Under the pieces are notes generated by a model. It saw only the letters and a program-made list of their open reading frames with translations. It was not told where the DNA came from and did not search any database. From a bacterium (lineage in GTDB: Bacteria > B130-G9), in assembly GCA_021160245.1 (NCBI GenBank), contig JAGHCW010000007.1, positions 1-33,348 on the forward strand: DNA of 33,348 bases, in the 5' to 3' direction. Positions within the stretch are counted from its first letter, which is position 1, and the number at the start of each line of letters is the position of its first letter. Made by a program: the position numbers and the translations under genes. This document shows, in pieces, positions 8,711 to 16,416 of this stretch.

Positions 8711-9032
8711 ATGGATCAGATCACTCTGCAGAAAGATGCGGGCCTGGCCGATTTCCAGGCGGCGATCCGCGTGCGGCTGGGCAACCGTCTGAAGAAGATG
8801 ATTCTCTTTGGCTCTCGGGCGAGGGGTGATAACGATCCGGATTCGGACTACGACATTCCGGTCGTTCTCGATGAGGTTACTACGGAAGGTCAACCACATC
8901 GTTGAGAACGTTGCCGGTGATTGCGTCTTTGAATATAGCAGGCTCTTCCCGGCGGTTGCCAACTCGGAGGAGCGATTCAAGAATGATTTGTATGAGTCTT
9001 TATTGATCAATGTAAAAAAGGAGCAGAAATAA
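8711..9032 (+). pseudogene. MNT-type nucleotidyltransferase gene broken by a frameshift
   Basis: The ATG at 8711 follows a GAAGGA ribosome binding site. The first frame (to 8905) encodes the nucleotidyltransferase motif ILFGSRARGDNDPDSDYD and VVLDEVT. The family sequence then continues in the next frame, from about 8886, as KVNHIVENVAGDC, FEYSRLFPAV and LLINVKKEQ, ending at 9032. One base too many between about 8875 and 8890 explains the break. Minimal nucleotidyltransferases of this kind are antitoxins in HEPN-MNT toxin-antitoxin pairs, where they AMPylate the HEPN toxin. No HEPN gene follows; the next gene starts 2 bases later and is a dehydrogenase. It is either a real pseudogene or a sequencing error. 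Confidence 0.75.
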
Positions 9033-9034
9033 CC

Positions 9035-10174
9035 ATGCTGAACTTGGGAGTCATCGGCACATCACGCAAGGAAAACGAACGTCGGATACCTATCCACCTT
9101 GACCACGTACCTCGCATCCCCAATGAGTTCCGCCGCCAGCTGCTGTTTGAGAAAGGCTACGGCGAGCGCATGGGCGTGTCAGACGCCCACCTTGCAGCAC
9201 AGAGCGGAGGACTGGCGGAGCGACGAGTTCTGCTTGAAGAGAGCGACGTGGTGCTTCTCAACAAGCCGGTTAACGAGGATTTTGCCCAGATTCGCGAAGG
9301 CGGGATTTTTTGGGGATGGCCCCATTGCGTGCAGAAGAGGGCTATCACACAGATCGCCATCGACAGAAAACTGACGGTAATCGCCTTTGAGGCCATGTTC
9401 AACTGGACTGAGCTGGGGGCGCGCGGAACGCACACTTTCTACAGGAATAACGAGATGGCAGGCTACTGTAGTGTTTTACATGCCCTTGCCTTAATGGGCA
9501 TTGACGGTTATTACGACCGACATCGTCGCGTCGTGGTGCTGAGTTTTGGGAGTGTGAGCCGTGGAGCTCTCCATGCGCTGAAAGGCAGGGGATTCAACGA
9601 TATCATTGTTTACACACAACGGCCCATCCACCTGTTACACGATCAGATACTTGGCTGCCACTACGCGCAGCTGCGCCGTAGCGGCCCTGGAGAGTCGCAG
9701 CCAATTGCCCAAGAGAGGGATGGATCCCAACGGCCGCTTATCGAGGCCTTGGCCGAGGCGGATATTATCGTCAACGGCATCCTACAGGACACCGACAACC
9801 CGCTGATGTACTTTGAACCGGACGAGTTGGCCCGGCTGAAGGCCGGCTCTCTGATAATCGATGTGAGTTGCGATGAGGGGATCGGCTTCCCATTCGCTAA
9901 GCCAACCACGTTTGAGAAGCCAATGTTCGAGGTTGGACACTGCCACTACTATGCGGTCGATCACACGCCGACTTACTTATGGGAGAGCGCATCCAGGGAG
10001 ATCTCGGCCGCTCTATTGCCATATCTGCATGTGGTGTTAGGTGGACCAGAGCATTGGGCGAAAAGCGAAACCATCCGGCGCGCCATTGAGGTCCGGGAAG
10101 GCGTGGTCCAGAATCCGAAAATACTCAGCTTCCAGCACCGTTCTGCTGAATACCCTCATCCGGTTATGGACTGA
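9035..10174 (+). CDS. N5-(carboxyethyl)ornithine synthase-like NAD(P)-dependent dehydrogenase
   Basis: A 379-residue protein of the alanine dehydrogenase/transhydrogenase fold. The N-terminus (LGVIGTSRKENERRIPIH, then LLFEKGYGERMGVSD) closely fits N5-(1-carboxyethyl)-ornithine synthase, which reductively joins pyruvate to the side-chain amine of ornithine with NADPH. A nucleotide-binding turn is seen at VVVLSFGSVSRGALHAL, and IIDVSCDEGIGFPFA and FEVGHCHYYAVDHTPTYLW form the C-terminal catalytic part. It seems longer than the enzyme I recall from lactococci (about 313 residues). The ATG at 9035 follows a good AAGGAG, which lies inside the end of the broken nucleotidyltransferase. It could instead act on another amino acid; a lysine-type or alanine dehydrogenase-like role is not excluded. 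Its closeness to a SoxAB-like opine oxidase operon is notable. Confidence 0.7.
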   Translation: MLNLGVIGTSRKENERRIPIHLDHVPRIPNEFRRQLLFEKGYGERMGVSDAHLAAQSGGLAERRVLLEESDVVLLNKPVNEDFAQIREGGIFWGWPHCVQKRAITQIAIDRKLTVIAFEAMFNWTELGARGTHTFYRNNEMAGYCSVLHALALMGIDGYYDRHRRVVVLSFGSVSRGALHALKGRGFNDIIVYTQRPIHLLHDQILGCHYAQLRRSGPGESQPIAQERDGSQRPLIEALAEADIIVNGILQDTDNPLMYFEPDELARLKAGSLIIDVSCDEGIGFPFAKPTTFEKPMFEVGHCHYYAVDHTPTYLWESASREISAALLPYLHVVLGGPEHWAKSETIRRAIEVREGVVQNPKILSFQHRSAEYPHPVMD

Positions 10175-10177
10175 CTT

Positions 10178-10689
10178 GTGGATTTCGTCATCCCCTTTTG
10201 GATACTACTCGGACTAGTTCTCTACATTTACTTCTGTTACCCCGTCGGCATCTAGATTATCTCGAAAGCGAGACCGTTCGCGGTCCGCAGGCAAATCATC
10301 ACGGCCGCAATTTCAGTAGTCATTTACTTACATCGGAGAGACATCGATCGAGTAGCAGCTCGAGAACGCGTTAGCGCTTGACTATCTCAAGGAAAACTTG
10401 AGGTTATCGTCGTGTTCGACGGCTCAACAGACCGGACAGAAAAGATCGCACGCATTTTGAGGCCCCTGGCGTTAAGGTGATCGCCCTTCCATCGAATATG
10501 GGCAAGAGCGAGTCGCAGAATGCGGGCGCCGCTGAAGCCCAAGCCGATCTGGCGGCGCCAGAGGAAATCGCCCGGGCAATCACGAACTATCTCGTCAACG
10601 AGGAACCAGTTGACTCTCCGGAGAGTGACAGTGATACCTCGGAGCTATCGTCCAGAGAGGAAGACAACCGGAAAGGCCAGCCTCGATAA
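10178..10689 (+). pseudogene. Decayed family 2 glycosyltransferase
   Basis: From a GTG at 10178 the frame encodes an N-terminal membrane helix and the YP element typical of membrane glycosyltransferases (FWILLGLVLYIYFCYPVG), then a stop (TAG at 10253). The same frame then carries AAISVVIY, another stop, and LEVIVVFDGSTDRTEKIAR, the nucleotide-sugar binding core. At about 10460-10470 the match moves to a different frame (PGVKVIALPSNMGKSESQNAG), and SSREEDNRKG may be the remains of the next conserved block. At least two stops and one frameshift within 350 bases rule out a working product. The catalytic second half is not found. It is probably a dead gene left by deletion. Confidence 0.7.
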
Positions 10690-10832
10690 CAGGTCATTTG
10701 TGTCCCTCCACAAGCTGCCTACTCGCCGCTCTTAATTTTCCCGAGCGTTATTTTATCAACGGCGAAGCTGAGCTCTCTGGTGTCTGGGGAATGGCCGACG
10801 GGGCACGATGTGTATAGTAGGCCGGTGTGCCA

Positions 10833-11054
10833 ATGAGATGTGTTGTTTGTGGTTCTGAGATGGTGGAGACACGGACGGACCTTCCTTTCAAGGTGGGGCC
10901 GTCGTCAATCGTGATCATCAAGGGGCTCCCGGTTCATTCCTGCACGAGATGCCAGGAGTTTGCGCTCGACGACCCGGTCATGGAGAAGGTTGATAAGATA
11001 CTTGGTTCGGTTGACGAGTCGATGGAGCTTGAGGTCGTCCACTTCGCCGCGTGA
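10833..11054 (+). CDS. YgiT-type zinc-finger protein (MqsA-like antitoxin N-domain)
   Basis: A 73-residue protein starting with MRCVVCGSEM and continuing to HSCTRCQEFAL, so two CxxC pairs that bind one zinc ion. The spacing and the middle segment (VGPSSIVIIKGLPV) fit the YgiT-type zinc finger, the N-terminal domain of the MqsA antitoxin. The C-terminal part is only a short helix (PVMEKVDKILG) with no helix-turn-helix, as in the small stand-alone members. Such proteins often sit next to a DUF4258 or MqsR-type toxin; no toxin gene is recognisable here. A GTG two codons upstream (10827) is an alternative start. The gene lies between the decayed glycosyltransferase and a convergent operon. Confidence 0.7.
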   Translation: MRCVVCGSEMVETRTDLPFKVGPSSIVIIKGLPVHSCTRCQEFALDDPVMEKVDKILGSVDESMELEVVHFAA

Positions 11055-11186
11055 CTTGGGACTCCTAATAGGCATTCTCGATGGAGACGGGTCAAACCTC
11101 AACCTCGATCTGCTGAACGCCGAGATGCGAGGCAGGCCTCTGAACGGTTCTTCGTCCGCCCCTTTGGGGCATTAGAACATCCAAGC

Positions 11187-11233
11187 CAAAAAAAACGCCC
11201 CGCACCCAAGGCGGGCACGAGGCGTTTTGATTT
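11187..11233 (-). terminator. Intrinsic terminator of the Hnd/GltB-like operon
   Basis: On the minus strand, AAAACGCC and GGCGTTTT form the outer stem and GCCCGC with GCGGGG extends it inside; a run of eight T residues follows (complement of the A-run at 11188-11195). It lies about 20 bases after the stop of the GltB-like gene. The A-run on one side and T-run on the other could also let it end transcripts coming from the plus strand. Confidence 0.85.
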
Positions 11234-11253
11234 GCTTTCCTATGGGCGCTAGT

Positions 11254-12834
11254 CTATGCGTCCAGGATACTGTCAACTTCCTCTTTGTCGAGGTCCATAA
11301 CGCATGGGATGCCAGTAATGGCCTCACATTCCTTGGTTAGGCTTGCGAGGTCGTTGCGGTTCACGTGCTCTAGGGTGAACTTCCTTGCTCCGCACATTAG
11401 CTGACGGATTCCCTGGGCAAGTCTCTCATAGTAGGTATAGACGCCGATGGCTCCGGTCGGGATATCGTCGAACTTATCGCCCCATTTTTCCCGCAGATCG
11501 GGAGCGGTAACGAATATCTCGTCTTTCGATAGTCCAAAGCGCTCGATGAAGACCGGCATATCGCCCTGATCGAGTCGCTTGCCGATGGTTTTTCCGACCA
11601 TTGCCGCCGCAAGTGGCGAACGGGCCATACCGACTAGCTTCGTATAAGGCGCGCCGAGCGCGAGTGCCTTGAATATCTGATCCTCAAATGTGAAGCCGCC
11701 TGCAAACGCAATATCCGGGACATGTTCGCCCTTGCTAGCTAGTCTCTCGCAGTACTGGTGTGTGAGAGAGTGAATCTCAAGCGATGGGATGCCCCACTCG
11801 TTCATCATCCGCCATGGGCTCATGCCCGTGCCGCCGCCTGCGCCATCAACTGTGAGGAGGTCGATCTCCGCCATTGACGCGAACTTGACCGCCCTGGCCA
11901 GATCGGCCGGCCGATAGGCGCCCGTCTTCAGGAAGACGCGCTTCGCGCCTGCGTTTCTGAGCTCCTCAACTCTACTCAGGAAGCCGTCCTTCTCAACCAT
12001 GCCGAGGCGCGAATGGCGCTCGAACTCACGGAACGACCCGCGCTTGAATGCCTCGATTACTACTGGGTTGGTCGGATTCGGCATAACAACGTAGCCCCGC
12101 TTGTAAAGCAGCTGAGCCTTCTCGAGGCTCTTCAGTTTAACCTCACCGCCGATGTCCTTTGCGCCTTGTCCCCACTTGAGCTCAACAGTCTGGACGCCAC
12201 ATTTTCTGAGGCCATATTCTTGTATTCCAAGCCTAGTGTCTTCTACGTTAGCCTGAAGGACGATGTCCCCGTAGCCTCCGCGTTGCCAGTCGAAGAATGT
12301 CTTGATTCTCCACTCCAGGTCCGGAGCCTTGACAACTTTGCCGTTCTCAATAACCGACTCAACGTCCATACCGACGACATTCTCGCCAATTGTGATGATC
12401 GTGCCGGCGAGCGCGGAGCCGATGGCGATACCTTCCCAGTTGATCTTTGCGATGTTAGTGGAACCGAGGCCCGGTATCACAAATGGAAGCTTGAGCTTGA
12501 GGGGATTCTTCTTCCCGACCTGGGTCTCTAGGTTGACGTTGGGGAAGAGAGCCTTGTCGCTATCGGGCTCGATGCCTACGGCGCCGACGGCAGTACCCAT
12601 GATGTTGAGGTAGGAATAATCAACGGGATAGTCCTTCTCGGCCGCAGTAGTGATGATACCGAATGGCTGAGGGTAGATCACCTCGTGCCCTCGATAGGCG
12701 GATTTGCCGATCTCACACATCCCTACGCAACCGTCAATACACGTTGCACACATTCCGCTGATAGGACTGACAGAACCCTCCGTTCTGTTCTTGGTGAGGG
12801 TAGCGGCAGTGGCATTCAGTTTGGTTAAGGTCAT
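11254..12834 (-). CDS. FMN-binding glutamate synthase-family protein (GltB-like central domain only)
   Basis: A 526-residue protein with the FMN/TIM-barrel domain of glutamate synthase large subunits: IGSALAGTIITIGENVVG, a VELKWGQGAKDIGGE stretch, LLTVDGAGGGTGMSP and the phosphate-binding AFAGGFTFEDQIFKALALGA. The glutamine amidotransferase domain and the C-terminal GXGXG domain of normal GltB are absent. The loop that holds the [3Fe-4S] cluster in GltB also lacks its cysteines. Instead, an N-terminal cysteine cluster (CATCIDGCVGMC, about residues 28-39) is present. It is therefore not a standard glutamate synthase; its substrate is unknown. It has a strong AGGAGGAG site before the ATG and is the last gene of an operon with three NADH-dehydrogenase-like subunits, which probably feed it electrons or take them from it. 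Confidence 0.78.
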   Translation of the reverse strand: MTLTKLNATAATLTKNRTEGSVSPISGMCATCIDGCVGMCEIGKSAYRGHEVIYPQPFGIITTAAEKDYPVDYSYLNIMGTAVGAVGIEPDSDKALFPNVNLETQVGKKNPLKLKLPFVIPGLGSTNIAKINWEGIAIGSALAGTIITIGENVVGMDVESVIENGKVVKAPDLEWRIKTFFDWQRGGYGDIVLQANVEDTRLGIQEYGLRKCGVQTVELKWGQGAKDIGGEVKLKSLEKAQLLYKRGYVVMPNPTNPVVIEAFKRGSFREFERHSRLGMVEKDGFLSRVEELRNAGAKRVFLKTGAYRPADLARAVKFASMAEIDLLTVDGAGGGTGMSPWRMMNEWGIPSLEIHSLTHQYCERLASKGEHVPDIAFAGGFTFEDQIFKALALGAPYTKLVGMARSPLAAAMVGKTIGKRLDQGDMPVFIERFGLSKDEIFVTAPDLREKWGDKFDDIPTGAIGVYTYYERLAQGIRQLMCGARKFTLEHVNRNDLASLTKECEAITGIPCVMDLDKEEVDSILDA

Positions 12835-12900
12835 TTGCTCCTCCTAAGGATTTCCAGCAAAGAGAAACTTGCTCTCAGATTAGTCAATTCTTCCAAATGT

Positions 12901-13605
12901 CTAGGCTTGTACTTTCTTCTTCTTCTCTGCTCTAAAAGGCCCTGTCAACTCACAAGCCGCGCAGGGATCAAGGAAACACATCTTCTCGTCATATGTATCC
13001 AGACACGGCGCCTCAAGATTCAAACAGCCGCTGCAGACGGTGGTCTCAGCATTCGGTCCTTGGCATCGCAGTTCGCAGCACGGACAGATATACATGCACG
13101 CTCCACAGAGTCGGCAGACATCTGATGTCTTGTCGAACGGCGTCGTGATGACCATATCTTTGCCTCTCTCGGCAAATCCTATTGCTCCCGCCATCATCTG
13201 CTCGTTGCACATTCTCACGCAGAGCCCGCAGTGGATACATTCCCCATGCTCAGGCACGAATCTGCACTTGGTTACACCGAACTTCGATGCGAGGTCTTGA
13301 ATAGTCTTGGAGCTGGGTACCGTTGCGATCATCAGCTCAATGATCAGCTTCCTTTGATTGATTACCCTTTGGGTGTTGGAATGGACGATAAGGCCGTCTT
13401 CCGCCGGATACGTACATGAGGTTACGATCTTCGACCGCGGCGGCTTACCAATCTCCACAATGCAGAGCCTGCAAGCGCCCAACGGAGTCAACCCGTCGTT
13501 GTGACAGAGCGTCGGAACCTCGATGCCGAGGAACCTAATCGCCTCAAGTAGGGTGGTGCCCTTTTCCACCTCTACATCAAGTCCGTCAATTGTCAATTTG
13601 GGCAT
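12901..13605 (-). CDS. HndD/HoxU/NuoG-N-terminal-like ferredoxin subunit
   Basis: A 234-residue electron-transfer protein. Residues 1-80 are a plant-type [2Fe-2S] ferredoxin with cysteines in PTLCHND, GACRLC and SCTYP. Further on are ferredoxin motifs (CIHCGLCVRMC and CRLCGACMYICPCCELRC), then another cysteine-rich tail (CSGCL, APC, MCFLDPCAAC). This is the arrangement of NuoG/HoxU and of the N-terminal half of [FeFe]-hydrogenase HndD, but without the hydrogenase H-cluster domain. It starts with a good AAGGAGGAG site 15 bases after the stop of the NuoF-like gene. In known complexes this subunit wires NADH-reduced flavin to the catalytic subunit. The extra C-terminal cysteines are unusual and may be the contact to the GltB-like partner. 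Confidence 0.78.
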   Translation of the reverse strand: MPKLTIDGLDVEVEKGTTLLEAIRFLGIEVPTLCHNDGLTPLGACRLCIVEIGKPPRSKIVTSCTYPAEDGLIVHSNTQRVINQRKLIIELMIATVPSSKTIQDLASKFGVTKCRFVPEHGECIHCGLCVRMCNEQMMAGAIGFAERGKDMVITTPFDKTSDVCRLCGACMYICPCCELRCQGPNAETTVCSGCLNLEAPCLDTYDEKMCFLDPCAACELTGPFRAEKKKKVQA

Positions 13606-13620
13606 TATGTTTTCTCCTCC

Positions 13621-15414
13621 TTAAACAACGTTGATTGCGTCGAACTTGCAGGCCTCAACGCAGGCGCCGCATTTGATGCACGTCTTGGTGTCGATTACGT
13701 GAGTCTGCTTCTTCTCACCGGAAATCGAGTCGGTGGGGCATACTCGCTTGCACGCGCCGCACCCGATGCACTTATCTTCAAGGATGCTATATGTAATTAG
13801 CTCCTTGCAGAAGCCTGCCGGACACCGCTTCTCCTTTATGTGAGCATCGTATTCATCCCTGAAGTAACGGATGGTGGACAACGTCGGGTTCGCGGCTGTT
13901 TGTCCAAGCCCGCACATCGAGGTATCCTTGACCATTATCGCCAATTCCTCTAGGAGCTCAACGTCCCCTTCTTTGCCTTTGCCGTTACAGATGTTCGTCA
14001 GTATTTCGAGCATTCGCTCCAGGCCCTTCCTGCATGTGAAGCACTTTCCACAAGACTCACCTGCAAGGAAGTTGGTGAAATAACGAGCTACGTCAACCAT
14101 GCACGTATCCTCGTCCATCACAATGAGGCCACCCGAGCCCATCATGGAGCCAACGCTGGCGAGACTATCGTAGTCAATCGGCAGGTCTAGCATCGATTCG
14201 GGCAGACATCCACCAGAAGGTCCTCCCGTCTGAACGGCCTTGAATTTCTTGCCCCCGAGAATGCCTTCCCCAATCCCAAAGACAATTTCCCGGACGGTGA
14301 TCCCCATCGGGACCTCAACGAGGCCAGTGTTGTTGATCTTGCCCACGAGCGAGAATATCTTGGTCCCTTTACTACCCTCGGTCCCAACCGAGGCGAACCA
14401 CGCGCCGCCCTTACGAATGATCTGCGGCACATTCACCCATGTCTCGACGTTATTGATGTTTGTCGGCTTGCCCCAAAGTCCTTTCTGGGCAGGGAAAGGT
14501 GGACGCTGCCTGGGCCGTCCGACTTGCCCCTCAATGGACCGAATAAGCGCTGATTCCTCGCCACAAACAAAAGCCCCGGCGCCTATAGCCACTGACAGCT
14601 TGAAGTTGAATCCGCTTCCCAGAATGTCATCACCCAGAAGCCCCATATCTTCAGCCTGCTTGATCGCCTTCTTCATGCGCTCAACCGCCAGAGGATATTC
14701 CATTCTGACGTAGACGAAGCCCTTTTCGGCGCCAATGGCCTTGGCGCCAATCGCCATGCCCTCGATCACAGCATGGGGGTCCGCCTCAAGCACACTTCTG
14801 TCCATGAACGCTCCCGGATCGCCCTCATCAGCGTTGCAGATGAGATACTTTGGCGAATTGGGCTGCTCTTTGCAGACCTGCCACTTACGGGCAGTCGGGA
14901 AGCCGGCGCCACCGCGCCCCCGAAGCCCAGATATCCTAATCTGCTCGATTATCTGCTCAGGCGACATCTCCGTAAGCGACTTGGCAAGACCTAGATAGCC
15001 GTCAAACGCTATATAATCCTCGATCTTCTCTGGATTGATCCTGCCTCTATTGCGCAGAGCCACAAGCTTCTGGTACTTGAAGAACTCAATGTCCTTCATG
15101 GCCGGTATCGGCGTTTTCTTCCGATGTGGTGTGTACATCAGAGTTGGAACAGGCCGACCCTTTAGGCAATGCTCCTCCACGAGAAATGGAACGTCCTGAA
15201 CCTTAAGACGCTGATAGAATATCCCCTCGGGCTCAAAAAGCACCAAAGGCCCATTCTCACAGAATCCATTACAGCCTGTTGGGACAACGTCGATCTCTTC
15301 CTGAAGGCCGTGCTTCTCGATCTCCTTCTGGAACGTCTCCATGATGTCGAAGGCGCCGGCCGAGACGCAGCCTGTCCCCGTGCATACAAGGATATGTGTT
15401 CTTTGAGCTTTCAA
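13621..15414 (-). CDS. NuoF/HndC-like NAD(P)H- and FMN-binding subunit
   Basis: A 597-residue protein with three parts. Residues 1-110 are a thioredoxin-like [2Fe-2S] domain (CTGTGCVSAGA and PTGCNGFCENGP). The middle is the NuoF core, with the glycine-rich NADH/FMN site GLRGRGGAGFPTARKW, NADEGDPGAFMDR and the [4Fe-4S] motif ESCGKCFTCRKG plus the later MCGLGQ. The C-terminus holds two ferredoxin clusters (CIGCGACKRVCP and CIKCGACVEAC). This is the layout of HydB of bifurcating hydrogenases and HndC of the NADP-reducing hydrogenase, both longer than respiratory NuoF. The frame starts with TTG at 15414, placed after AAGGAAAG. It is the second gene of the operon. Inferred role: NAD(P)H oxidation or reduction, possibly with electron bifurcation. 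Confidence 0.85.
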   Translation of the reverse strand: MKAQRTHILVCTGTGCVSAGAFDIMETFQKEIEKHGLQEEIDVVPTGCNGFCENGPLVLFEPEGIFYQRLKVQDVPFLVEEHCLKGRPVPTLMYTPHRKKTPIPAMKDIEFFKYQKLVALRNRGRINPEKIEDYIAFDGYLGLAKSLTEMSPEQIIEQIRISGLRGRGGAGFPTARKWQVCKEQPNSPKYLICNADEGDPGAFMDRSVLEADPHAVIEGMAIGAKAIGAEKGFVYVRMEYPLAVERMKKAIKQAEDMGLLGDDILGSGFNFKLSVAIGAGAFVCGEESALIRSIEGQVGRPRQRPPFPAQKGLWGKPTNINNVETWVNVPQIIRKGGAWFASVGTEGSKGTKIFSLVGKINNTGLVEVPMGITVREIVFGIGEGILGGKKFKAVQTGGPSGGCLPESMLDLPIDYDSLASVGSMMGSGGLIVMDEDTCMVDVARYFTNFLAGESCGKCFTCRKGLERMLEILTNICNGKGKEGDVELLEELAIMVKDTSMCGLGQTAANPTLSTIRYFRDEYDAHIKEKRCPAGFCKELITYSILEDKCIGCGACKRVCPTDSISGEKKQTHVIDTKTCIKCGACVEACKFDAINVV

Positions 15415-15468
15415 TGTTACTTTCCTTTTCCTATATGTTTAAGTCACATTGCATGCATAATCCGATCA

Positions 15469-15852
15469 TCAGCCCATTGTCTCCGAACCAACACCCAGTG
15501 CGTATTCCGGCACGGGCTCGCCCTTTAGAACGTGGCTCTCGAATATCTCTCTCACTTTTTCCCGGGTTAGGTCAATGTATTTAACGGGAGGGCTAAATCG
15601 GTACTCGACTGCCATCATCGGCTCCTTGCTGCAAAGACCAGCGCAGCCGGAAGACGTGGCAATCACGTCATCTAAATGATGCTGCATAATGAGTTGCAAG
15701 ACCTCGTCCATAATCTCCCGAGCTCCTGCGGTAATCCCACAGGTACCCATGAACACGGTCACTTTGGCCCTTGCCGTCCCCTCCCTCAAGAGGACCGTCC
15801 GTTGGGCCTCGCCCTTTATCCTCTTGAGGTCCTCAACTGTCAGCTTAGTCAT
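15469..15852 (-). CDS. HndB/NuoE-like thioredoxin-fold [2Fe-2S] ferredoxin
   Basis: A 127-residue small ferredoxin. The cysteines fall in VFMGTCGITAGA and SGCAGLCSKEPM, the spacing of thioredoxin-like [2Fe-2S] proteins such as HndB. It lacks the N-terminal helical part of full NuoE. It is the first gene of the minus-strand redox operon, with an AAGGAG site and a promoter candidate about 55 bases upstream. The NuoF-like gene follows after about 55 bases. Hnd-type complexes have this subunit as an electron carrier next to the flavin subunit. Confidence 0.8.
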   Translation of the reverse strand: MTKLTVEDLKRIKGEAQRTVLLREGTARAKVTVFMGTCGITAGAREIMDEVLQLIMQHHLDDVIATSSGCAGLCSKEPMMAVEYRFSPPVKYIDLTREKVREIFESHVLKGEPVPEYALGVGSETMG

Positions 15853-15905
15853 CTTCAGCTCCTTGATCAGTCACTCTTACTCAATTCAATTTGAACAAGA
15901 CCTTT

Positions 15906-15934
15906 GGTATATACATTTCCTCTCTTCTGTTCAA
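15906..15934 (-). promoter_or_regulatory. Promoter candidate for the Hnd/GltB-like operon
   Basis: On the minus strand TTGAAC (15929-15934) is followed after 17 bases by TATACC (15906-15911). Both boxes match four of six consensus positions. The place, just ahead of the first gene of the operon, is right. Pattern only. Confidence 0.4.
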
Positions 15935-16416
15935 GTGTTATCATGCGCAAAATATCTAGGCGAATCACTGGACTCATTTCCCAGCATTTGCCAGTCTTTT
16001 TCGTGGGATGTTTGTTCAATGGTGTGTGATGCTTGTGATGATCAACCAATGATTGGTGTTTGGATAATGAAGTGGTAGGCAATATCCCTGTTCTCTTGAG
16101 GGCTTGGTGTTCGAAAGTTAGCTGTTCAACCGCGCGCCACTCCATTTTACAGGGAAGTTAGGACAGACCTCTGGCCCGGGAATATCCACAGAGTTGTCTT
16201 GTACAGACAATTATGGTAGTTGTAACCATTAGATTGAGGTTCATTGATAGGGCGCAATCTAATTGGAGGCCGGATACTCATATCGATTTGCGGGAGCTAG
16301 CCCTTTGGCTTGTAGCATTTGCGCGCTATGCTCAGACATGTAGTATTGTAGATGGGCCTTTTAGAATCGTGAACCAGAATTCAAGAGCATCAAGCGAAGG
16401 GAACTAGAACCACGCA
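15935..16416. other. Divergent intergenic region with several inverted repeats ahead of thiC
   Basis: No protein-like frame is convincing. Visible dyads: ACCAAT-G-ATTGGT (16045-16057), which has the size of an operator; TTGTCT-TGTAC-AGACAA (16194-16210); ATGGT with ACCAT (16213-16229); and AGATTG with CAATCT (16231-16260). The last three follow each other and could fold in a transcript. The conserved CTGAGA and CCTGAT elements of the TPP riboswitch are not seen. A weak TTGAGG-18-TCTAAT (16234-16263) might be the thiC promoter. Confidence 0.4.

Noticed and set aside
11254-12834. Standard glutamate synthase large subunit (gltB)
   Set aside because: Amidotransferase domain, C-terminal domain and [3Fe-4S] cysteines are missing, so only family membership is claimed.
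12901-15852. [FeFe]-hydrogenase or respiratory complex I operon
   Set aside because: No H-cluster domain and no membrane or NuoD-type subunits are present; only the soluble NADH module is.
16141-16416. TPP riboswitch ahead of thiC
   Set aside because: The conserved CTGAGA and CCTGAT-type blocks are missing, although the place is right.
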